DNA of 64,000 bases from assembly GCA_030248065.1 (NCBI GenBank), contig JASAMV010004951.1:1-64000 (forward strand). The letters are read 5' to 3'. Source of the stretch: Rhynchonema sp. JSB1_4. Lineage: Eukaryota; Nematoda; Chromadorea; Monhysterida; Xyalidae. The notes under the pieces were generated by a model. It was given only the letters and a program-made list of their open reading frames with translations. It had not been told where the DNA came from and searched no databases. Below, in pieces: positions 57,401 to 64,000 of the stretch. The first letter of the stretch is position 1; each line of letters begins with the position of its first letter. The translations under genes and the position numbers were made by a program.

Positions 57401-59886
57401 CAAAACCAATGTAAATCGGTGCTAAACAGTTCAAAATGAGCACTTTTAATCTCGAAGTGCATTTTTAGCCTGTTTCAGGCCATTTCCCGACAAAATTTTG
57501 GTTTTTTTTTGAAAAACACGATTTTTTCAAAAATATATTTTGCGGAAAAATATGCAAGTATAATCTGGATGTCAGCAAAGTGCATGCCGGACACTTATTT
57601 GATCATTCTGTCAAAAAAACAAGCCCAACCACAACCAACCAGTGCCCACAAACGGATCCAGCACCAATGAGCCGGGGCCAACATTGGCCAAATTAGCCTG
57701 AATCAAGGCCAATCGCGGGTCAAGTGTTGTGTTGCCGATGTAACAGCGTTTCTTGATGTTGTACCGATCAGCGAGTGAGGTTTGACCGGCACCAATCTGG
57801 AATTAACAAACCAAAAACAGACTTTTTTGTCTCACTTCGGGCGAGATGATACTTCGCAACCGGTCCCCGGTTTGCTTTGGTAACGTGAACTTCTGCGCTA
57901 ACAGTATTTTTCTTTTACCAATGACGGTAATTTTGACCCGCGTAACAGTTGTTCCCGGGCAGCTAATCAAAAGAAAAATCGAACTGTAAAATATCGCGTG
58001 CGGTGTAACCAGAGAGACCTGATCGACCATCACGACACAATTAAAATTGCGCTATTTGTTTTTTTTGTCATTTGGGCTGCAGTGCATCATCTGTAACGAT
58101 GATAGATAGAACTTCGAAGGAAACAGCAGCGAAAGTTTTTCTGCCGATGTTGTCAGGTTTGGGTGCCATGGTATTATTTGATTGTTATCTGCGATTGTAA
58201 AATCGTGGAACCATTGATATTAATTCCTGCAACTCTCTGTGCGGCTAGTCTATTGCGAGTGAAACATAAGCGAGCCAGCCATCTGAAACCTAATGAAAAA
58301 CACCACGTTTTGGCGCAACACATTTCAGTCGAAGCTGTCAATAATCACCAAATACCAACCCAACGTGCGAAATATACATATCCAAGATCGGCTGACGTTT
58401 GCTGATGCGTGGGTGATGTTTCATAAAGCTCGATAAGATGCAATTCATGAGAGGGATTCCTGAGATCAATTTGACCGTCGCTGATTGGGAGGTATGCGAG
58501 TTCCTGTAATTAAGAAATCTACCAGTTACTGTTTTTCGTTCGCATCAAATTCCACGAACTTTGTGCTGTAGCAAATTTCAAACTTTGTAATCAGATCGGG
58601 TCTGACTTTTTTATGAATTGACGCGACTTGAATAAAGAGTAATAAATTATGATTTACTGGATCACCAAGTTTCGTGAGGCTCATTGTTTTGTTTTTCCAC
58701 GAAAAAAATCAATAAGACAAGAGACATACGCACATCAATTTTCGCCATCACATAATCCTGGCTGATTTTCTTGTTGACCGCTTTCACTCGCAGACAGTAC
58801 GTGCTGTGCTCGTTGAAAACGTCCTACAATTAAAACTGTACATCTTTTTTGCTTAATTTTATTCTTAAAAAACACACAGCCAACCTTTCTCCCACTCCAC
58901 ACGCGTTTAGTCGTGTCATGCAACACCTCGTAATTGTCTCCTTCTGCAATGATCTCATAAGCGTGTTTCACAAGCACACACCGAGCCAGCATTGCACGCA
59001 CGATAGCATCGTCGCTCAGTTCGAACACCAGTGTGGGCCACTGAAAAATAATCACGTGTACGCAGTTGCAGCCCCTCGATAGTGATCATGTTTGTAATGA
59101 AAGCCTATTTATTATTATTATAGTGAATTGTTCGGTCGGTCCTACATCTGTAGTTTGTCTTAATCAGTGACCGACATTTTTCTTGCTACTTGCTACTCTA
59201 CAGCTACTGTCACGTTTCTGGCTATTGAAATAGTGAACATTCTCAACGTCCACAGCGACCGAACATGACACACTCACAGCTTTATCGCCATGACTGGTGC
59301 ACTTGAAAGTAGTGGTTTATCTTTTTGCGGATCTTTTGGGACTTTTTCGCCCATGATGGAATGCGATGCAATTGCTGATCATGACAATGCGTGGCCTAGT
59401 CATTTGATAGTGTAGCATCAGCCAACCGGTATTGTGCTATTTCGCTACAATAGCAAAAGCGCCACTCAAATCAGCGCGCAAACAAATCCTGCCGAGTTGA
59501 CAAAAACGGTGTCAACAGCAGTGCGGCGCAAAATAGCGTCCGGAAATATTGACAAACTTCACTACTGTGAAGGGCAACCGATTTTTAAAAAGAGAAATTG
59601 GGGATCGATAACTGACATTCGGCACACAGTCTGAAGCTTGGGAATTCAGATTCTCTCGAGAAAAGAACTTCACCCACCTTCGAGCTGACCGCGAGTTCCA
59701 CGGAAGAAAGACGAACGCCCAATTGCTCCAACACCGCTGCGAATTCCTGAAAAAAAAACGGAAAAAAGTTGTTTTTTTCTCAATAAACTATTCGGAAAAA
59801 ATGGAAACCTCGATAACTCTAACCGCGAGCCGAAAGGTGTCGTGCAGTTGGGCAAAAACAACCAGATACCTTCGTTGTGGTGTCAT
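42444..59886 (-). CDS. TRMT11: tRNA (guanine-10-N2)-methyltransferase catalytic subunit
   Basis: Methylates G10 of tRNAs, with TRM112 as partner. Eleven exons: 59886-59824, 59746-59678, 59040-58885, 58823-58734, 58503-58360, 57796-57640, 56895-56815, 56273-56106, 44242-44143, 44042-43914, 42648-42444. Sum 1362 nt, 453 residues (human 463). Seen: the N-terminal RYLVVFAQLHDTFRLAEF, FARW then IGAGQTSLADRYNIKKR, the SAM-binding LDPFVGTGG (motif I, about 220-228), HFGGLCVGTEINYSVAHG, the catalytic DPPYG (309-313), HVFLDLLDFSALHLRVGGR, and a C-terminus like HACLELVGNCEQ. Intron 8 (44243-56105, about 11.9 kb) falls inside the DPPYG codons and contains a whole gene on the other strand. The exon 9 donor could also be at 44140; both fit the phase. 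The start was chosen as the first ATG aligned to the family N-terminus. Confidence 0.95.
43442..43850. mobile_element. TAGGGTTAGAG-type element, copy 2
   Basis: TGGGGTTAAATG ... CTCTAACCGTA. The flanking 8-mers caggtgat (43434-43441) and caggtgac (43851-43858) agree at 7 of 8. Arms are cccgacacccgaca units. In TRMT11 intron 10. Confidence 0.85.
44832..45602. mobile_element. Long foldback element, ~300-bp inverted arms
   Basis: Arm 44832-45136 is the near-perfect reverse complement of 45303-45602. The 166-bp spacer reads aggacgacgttg and gacgataccgcaaagg; related spacer sequence recurs at 49485-49570. Confidence 0.93.
45757..46522. mobile_element. hAT-like MITE, CAGGGTTGGATTAAAAA termini
   Basis: CAGGGTTGGATTAAA / TTTAATCCAACCCTG, with a perfect duplication gctgtgag (45749-45756 and 46523-46530). 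Extremely A/T-rich arms. Confidence 0.95.
46523..46826. mobile_element. Palindromic element, GGCTGTGAGCAGATAAACG termini
   Basis: Ends gctgtgagcagataaacg / cgtttatctgctcacagcc, with internal gcagataaacgcggaatg repeats. It was split near its left end by the insertion at 45757-46522. It also carries an inverted copy of the ~85-bp interspersed repeat (46640-46705). Confidence 0.85.
47055..47323 (+). repeat. Left arm of ~270-bp inverted duplication
   Basis: Near-identical, inverted, to 48846-49115: cacgagct, gcgactgacag, cagccttatttatg, gcgggaaagaacc and cctcctggcacca. Confidence 0.92.
47690..48803 (+). repeat. ~1.1-kb repeat element, copy 1
   Basis: One end ttagacactttttaggtgca, the other cctagtgaattttgaaaaaa. 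Internal ggtgcaa/ttgcacc units. Inverted copy at 50117-51270. Interrupted here by 48005-48388 and overlapping the arm at 48846. Confidence 0.85.
48005..48388. mobile_element. hAT-like MITE, CAGTGTAGTTCCTGG family
   Basis: Complete termini. Flanking actaggat/actagaac match at 6 of 8. The arm unit is gcggcggttagtgtacc. Inserted in the ~1.1-kb repeat element. Confidence 0.88.
48846..49115 (-). repeat. Right arm of ~270-bp inverted duplication
   Basis: Inverted copy of 47055-47323, continuing into inverted GGGCCC units up to about 49290. Confidence 0.92.
50117..51270 (-). repeat. ~1.1-kb repeat element, copy 2 (inverted)
   Basis: Reverse-complement copy of 47690-48803, with the same ends. Interrupted by the element at 50340-50761. 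Confidence 0.85.
50340..50761. mobile_element. TACCGTAAAAACCTAAAT-ended MITE
   Basis: TACCGTAAAAACCTAAAT / ATTTAGGTTTTTACGGTA. Arms are tagagccccccgtaa units. A TA duplication is possible. Interrupts the ~1.1-kb repeat copy 2. Confidence 0.88.
52330..52340 (+). promoter_or_regulatory. TATA-like box before the fibrinogen-related gene
   Basis: ATTTATATC lies about 65 bp upstream of the first ATG. Position and sequence only; weak evidence. Confidence 0.3.
52400..55137 (+). CDS. Fibrinogen-related secreted protein (FReD domain)
   Basis: Six exons: 52400-52580, 52875-53011, 53356-53452, 53667-53831, 54325-54448, 54900-55137, giving 313 residues. It opens with a signal peptide. The better start may be the second Met, 15 residues in, which gives MTLLLLALLPLVRT; the first ATG would add a polar leader. 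A short linker with a KR site precedes the fibrinogen C-terminal domain: PRDCSEI, SGVYTIYP, VYCDMDNEGGGWT, DFYRGW and GFGN, then KFSTFDMDNDGAPQNCAKYF (Ca-binding Asp 209, 211 and 213), AWWY, and AIKAVTFKIRP. Such proteins (ficolins, tachylectins, FREPs) bind sugars or act in innate immunity and adhesion; the ligand here is unknown. There is no collagen or coiled-coil region. The loop after GAWWY-type Trp is altered (HTYGAK instead of C..SNLNG). The gene lies wholly within intron 8 of TRMT11, antisense. Confidence 0.92.
53940..54011. mobile_element. TAGGGTTAGAG-type element, 72-bp copy
   Basis: TGGGGTTAGAG ... CTCTAACCCTT. Flanks ctgatcac (53932-53939) and ctggtcac (54012-54019) agree at 7 of 8. 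In an intron of the fibrinogen-related gene. Confidence 0.85.
55550..56087. mobile_element. hAT-like MITE, CAGTGGTGTCGTTTGGG termini, copy 3
   Basis: CAGTGGTGTCGTTTGGG / CCCAACGACATCACTG. Arm unit gggtatcctggtatcc. Target duplication not clear. 19 bp from the TRMT11 exon 8 donor. Confidence 0.88.
55929..56033. mobile_element. TAGGGTTAGAG-type element nested in 55550-56087
   Basis: TAGGGTTAGAG / CTCTAACCCTA, with a perfect duplication gtcagcag (55921-55928 and 56034-56041). Confidence 0.95.
56343..56690. mobile_element. Degenerate CAGTGTAGTTCCTGG-family element
   Basis: Diverged left end (cagccattcctgg), intact right end ccaggaactacactg, and the typical ggcctaaat core. Lies in TRMT11 intron 7. 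Confidence 0.75.
57209..57570. mobile_element. AAAAAACCGTTTTTT-type element
   Basis: Ends ctggattatacttac / gcaagtataatctgg. The core resembles 5868-6275. In TRMT11 intron 6. Confidence 0.75.
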
Positions 59887-60165
59887 ACCGGCTTGAAGGC
59901 ATCCACGGAATACCTGAAGATCGGATTAAAAAAACAATTGTAAATTTATTCAGAAATAAAGTTTCGGCCATTTACAGATGTAAACAACCAGCATAAGTTT
60001 GGTTGGTGTTTGTAACAACAACATAATTATTCTTGGTCAAATAGTCCGGACCGCCCAATTTTTAAAAAACCTGACCAATTTTATTCACAAATTTCCAGAA
60101 ATCCAGATTTGAACGAAACAAACGAGCCATATACAGTACAATATTACACAAAATTCAGCACCAAA

Positions 60166-63100
60166 TCACAACGTAGTGGCACCGATGTCCACAATGAATC
60201 CGAGTTTCTTCCTGACTGCAGGGTCATCAAACGATGCCAGTTCCTCCTTGATTAATCTCATTTCCGTATTCGGCACATAGCGCTCGTCGTCCTCCGTCGA
60301 AGAGAATTCTGGAAAATAGAAATCAAGGTTTCTGTTCTCAAACAATGTCAAATTGACAACATGTGACGGACCGCTGACAGCAGGATTCTTTTTGCCACTA
60401 ATAGTGGCTCATTGGGCCACTAAAAATTTTGAATGAGCCCCAATATTTTGGCAAGGGAGCCACCAACGAGCCACTAGAATTTCAGGGAGCCAGTATCAAA
60501 GCAAGAATGAGTCATTAGATTTTTTTGGCAAACGAGCCACCAATTTTGAAAACACCCTGCCTGAGCCTGACAGGCATCAAAACTTGTCAAATCGTCCTCG
60601 AAGCCACTAACGCCCCAGGCACTTAGGCCGCATTCACAATGCAAGCGCGTTAGCGTGATAGCGCGTTAGCGTGCGCGCGCGCACGCTTTTGCATTCACAA
60701 TGGAAAAAGCTGATTAGCGCGTTAGCGTGCGAGCAAGTTTTCTCGCACGCTAACGCGCAGATGCGCAACGCGCTTTTGCATTCACAATGCAAAGCTGATT
60801 AGCGCGTTGGCGCGTTAGCGTGCACGCTAACGCGCTTTTCACGATTAGGACTGGTTCTAATTTTTTTTGCGCGTTAGCACTGGACGCGCGTGTTCTAAAG
60901 TTTATAATTCAATTTGAAAACATTATCAGACCACGAAAAATGTGAAAACATAGGAAATAAAGCCTGCTACGTTCACTGAGAATATTTTTGTTCCATTTTG
61001 ATGCTCAGAAGTATATCTTTTTGCGCTATCAATCGATTGAGGCAAACAGTTTCGGCTGCTGTTATATTAGCTGCAAGCAAACGTTGCGCAGAACGTTGTT
61101 CATCTGCTTATGTGTTGTGTATCCTCTTTGGTGGTGTAATTGTGATGCGTGACACGACAAGGAGACTATAATATTGCACGCATGGATTGTTCATGTCGCG
61201 ACTAGCTAGATTTTCCATTTGAGGAAAATGTTCCTTTAAAATCAAAATAAGTTTGAATCAATCTTGAAAGCGATTGGTTGCCGTTTTCAAAACAAAGAAA
61301 TGAAAAAATTCGGCATTTGCTAACACCCAGACCAACGGGCATTGTGAATGCAAACGCGTTTTGCTGATTAGCGCGTTAGCGCATTAGCGTGTCACTGATA
61401 AGCGCGCACGCTAACGCGCTTTTTAAATTTTCCATTGTGAATGCAAAAGCGTGCGGAAAAAGCGTGCACGCTAATCAGCAACACGCTAACGCGCAAACGC
61501 GCTAACGCGCTGCATGCGGCCTAAAAGTGGTACTAGGCATCCAATGAACAAAACTTTTACGCTGGTCAAATGTGTTGCGTTGCTGGTCAATCTCGAGAAT
61601 ATCCGTACTACAAAAAAAGTAATGTGAAAAAAAGAAGCAATATCCGTCAGATTGAGATGTGGAAATTCACATTTTCCAGACAGAGTTCAGAGCACAGTCT
61701 TGCACTTAATCTTACTCGCGAAAAGAAACGACAGTTGTGTCACACAAAAAGTGATATCGAACCAAGAACACAAACACCATTACATTACCTTTGAGGGTGA
61801 CATCAACACCTTCCGGCTGAATAGTGTGTATGATATCGAGCAGATTCGGCAGCATCACCGACGAGATTGTGGTGATTTGAAGCACGCGTTCGTAGCGCAT
61901 CAAATTGAATTCCGATTGGACGGCGGTCGAGTTACGTTTGAACACTTTGGTGCGCCAGGAACGAGCCGGGACGGCAAATCTGCACAGATCCATTTTGTTG
62001 AGAAATCAAAATTTTCCCATACCCAGCCCAATTATCGAGAAATTTTCCAAACATACCCCCAAAAATCAAAAATTTCCCATACCAGGGGGGTTTCTCCAAA
62101 AATTCAGAAATTTCCCACACCCGAGAGGGGGTTTCTGAAAAAAATGACCCCAAAACCATCTAAAAGTGCCAAAAATTGGTCTGAAAGTGCTTAAACAGGG
62201 TTTTCAAATTTTAACAGCAAAAGCGTACATCCGGGCTCTCAATAATAGTTTTGACCTAACAGACTATTTTTGGTCTAATATGACTATCTCGCGCAACTCA
62301 AATGTCAAAACAGCAATCGCTCATTTTTAGCGGGTATCTTTCAGCAACAAATGTTTCAGACAAAACACATAAGGAATCCTCAAACCTGAGAGCTAATTCT
62401 TGTTGCAGTTCGTTAAAAAAATAGCAAATACTAAAAACTTAAAGGGGCCGCGACATCATTATTTTTCACGACGCACCGCCTGATTATCCGGCCTTTCGAA
62501 ATAAAATGTGACTATATACGATGAGTGATCACGAAAAACATCTTTCAAACAAAATGAAATGCGCTGTTATTAGCATGAAAATAACCCTTAAACATTTGAA
62601 TTCAGGAACAAAAGTCAGTTTGCTTAGAGCTTGGCCGCTTGAAAATCAGGCATCGAGCTCACAATTTTGACTCGGTCTCAGGCAACGGCAAAACATTTGT
62701 TCCGGCAACCAGCTCCAAGCACCTGTCGACAGCAATTTCGTGGCAGCTGAAATGTTTCGCAAATATTACATAAGCGCCGAGTCCATATCATAATTTTTTG
62801 AGCTCAATGCCTAATCTATCAAAAGCGGCCGAGCGACTACAGCAAACTGACTTTTGTTCCTGAAGCAACTTTTCGGGGAGATTTACATTCGGAAAACAGT
62901 TTACGCGGTTCAATCGTTTGATCGTTGTTTTTGTAAGACATGTTCGTTGGACCTAACAGTCTTTCAATTTCTAGAAACATAAAGATGAGGCGGTGTACCG
63001 CTGAAAAAAATAGCAAATACTAAAAACTTAACCGAAAAGTTAATAGACCATGCATGACAAAATACAGGCAAAACATGATCGGAAGCAAAAAAACAACTAA

Positions 63101-63238
63101 CGTGTCAATGACGGCAATATTGAGCGACTGTAATAGCTTGACCAAGTGGCCCTGGAAGTGCTGCAGCACCGGATAGTCATAGCCAGTAAGCGAGATGTTG
63201 ATTTTGAAATTCAGCTCAGGATATAAACGCAGATCGGG
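60166..63238 (-). CDS. MRPL48: Mitochondrial large-subunit ribosomal protein mL48, 3' part (partial)
   Basis: Three exons in phase: 63238-63102, 61979-61789 and 60308-60166, giving 156 residues to the stop. Earlier exons, with the mitochondrial targeting part, would lie to the right and are not recognisable before the window edge. The core has the S10-like fold: FKINISLTGYDYPVLQHFQ, then ARSWRTKVFKRNSTAVQSEF, RYERVLQI and LLDIIHTIQPEGVDVTL, which matches the order in mL48 (GYD..., YERVVQI, ...PEGV). The C-terminal exon is charged (STEDDERYVPNTEM) and less conserved. The stop is 280 bp before the TRMT11 start on the same strand. The large second intron (60309-61788) holds a 0.9-kb MITE. Confidence 0.8.
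60624..61523. mobile_element. 0.9-kb element, TAGGCCGCATTCACAATGCA ends, GCGTTAGCG arms
   Basis: TAGGCCGCATTCACAATGCA-like left end and TGCATGCGGCCTA right end. Many gcgcgttagcg/cgctaacgcgc units lie in both arms, with a unique A/T centre. A TA duplication is possible. In the mL48 intron. Confidence 0.82.
62417..63030. repeat. Inverted-repeat unit with direct terminal repeats
   Basis: aaatagcaaatactaaaaac occurs at 62417 and 63005. Between them 62603-62660 (caggaacaaaagtcagtttgc, cttggccgctt, gcatcgagctc) is inverted at 62800-62868. In the mL48 intron. Confidence 0.75.
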
Positions 63239-63402
63239 CTGAAAAGGGAAAAAATTCAATAATATCGTTCGTTCCCAACAAACAGGCGAGCAAAAATGAG
63301 CGTCAATAAAGTTGTGGAGACCGCATCCGCCTTAATTGCATGACTTCTCTGCACTGACGACATTTCCAGACTCCATCGACAAGTAAAGTTATTCGCAGTC
63401 AG

Positions 63403-64000
63403 CAGTGTAGGCAGTGTAGTTCCTGGTCCGGAGGGGGAACAGGCGGTACCCCTTTTTTCGGAGGGAGAACAGACGTACCCACCTGGGGGAAGGGGGAGGA
63501 CCCAAATTTGGAGAAAAGTCATTTCTTTTGAGGTCGAAAATTTGGCTCATTTTTGCCCCTTTTTGGGAAAAAATCTCAATAAAAAGGGTATTTTGTCGAT
63601 TTTTGACGACATTGACCTAAAAATCAGTCATTTTATGCCTAAAAATGCCTATTTTAGGCCTAAATTTGCCTATTTTGGGGGAAAATTGGGGGAGCAGACG
63701 TACCCGGAGGGGGAACAGTGGGGCAGGCGTACCATGGAGGGGGAACAGACGTACCCGAGGGGGGAACCCACTCCCCCCAGAACTACACTGAGTGTAGGTA
63801 GTTCCTGGTCTGGCGAGGCGGTTATACTGTACCTACCCATTTTTTTCGGAGCGGCGGTTAATGTAGGGGGGTGGGAAGACCCAAATTCACGAAAAAGTCA
63901 TTCTTTGGGATAGAAAGCTTGACCTATTTTTACCCCTTTTTGGAAACAAATTCTCCACAAAAAGGGTATTTTGACGACTTGTGGTTGCGGCGGTTAGTAC
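63403..64000. mobile_element. CAGTGTAGTTCCTGG-family element, host of a nested copy, runs off window
   Basis: Its left terminus CAGTGTAGG|TAGTTCCTGG is split at 63411/63791 by a second copy of the same family. Its own arm unit is ggcggttagtgtacc. Confidence 0.85.
63412..63790. mobile_element. hAT-like MITE, CAGTGTAGTTCCTGG family, nested in another copy's terminus
   Basis: Complete termini. Perfect duplication agtgtagg (63404-63411 and 63791-63798). Arm unit ggagggggaacagacgtacc. Confidence 0.95.

Overview
This is animal (metazoan) genomic DNA, not bacterial. It holds intron-rich genes with GT-AG introns, conserved animal proteins (DEG/ENaC channel, fibrinogen-related protein, WIPI4/WDR45, TRMT11, POLQ) and a very heavy load of small, often nested, non-autonomous DNA transposons. 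The sequence does not let me name the phylum. The proteins are divergent enough to suggest a fast-evolving invertebrate. All gene models were built by eye: each exon was placed by protein-family similarity, splice sites and reading phase. In six of the nine models every exon is joined by phase with no frameshift. Three are incomplete or less certain: the CLCC1-like 5' end, the far ends of POLQ and mL48 (both run off the window), and the 3' end of the PH-domain gene.

Layout. (1) 72-19545, minus strand: DNA polymerase theta (POLQ), 28 exons, 1419 codons in the window. These cover the whole helicase half, a short central linker and the start of the exonuclease-like region; the polymerase domain lies off the left edge. 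(2) 21066-22567, plus: a secreted, almost pure Ser/Asp/Glu/Lys protein. (3) 23624-31195, plus: a DEG/ENaC channel, 18 exons, 892 residues. (4) About 32522-33265, plus: a CLCC1-like multi-pass membrane protein. (5) 33653-35070, plus: a small PH-domain protein of the sesquipedalian (PHETA) type. (6) 35652-42204, minus: WDR45/WIPI4 (PROPPIN), 9 exons, 349 residues. (7) 42444-59886, minus: TRMT11, 11 exons, 453 residues. (8) 52400-55137, plus: a fibrinogen-related secreted protein lying entirely inside the 11.9-kb intron 8 of TRMT11, on the opposite strand. (9) 60166-63238, minus: the 3' part of a mitochondrial ribosomal protein mL48 gene. mL48, TRMT11 and WDR45 are head-to-tail on the minus strand with only about 280 and 240 bp between coding regions.

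Mobile DNA. Introns and spacers are packed with short elements. Many have 8-bp target-site duplications that can be read directly and termini of the form CAG-G or TAGGG, which places them with the hAT superfamily. Their most unusual trait is a shared architecture: terminal inverted repeat, then G-rich minisatellite units of about 15-20 bp, then an A/T-rich core, then more of the same units, then the other terminal repeat. The minisatellite unit differs between families, and even between copies with the same termini. Elements are inserted in one another up to four deep, in POLQ intron 3. Several sit within about 20 bp of a splice site. The region 44.8-51.3 kb is a hall of mirrors: a 0.77-kb foldback, a tandem GGGCCC array and large inverted duplications.

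I saw no tRNA, rRNA or CRISPR array.
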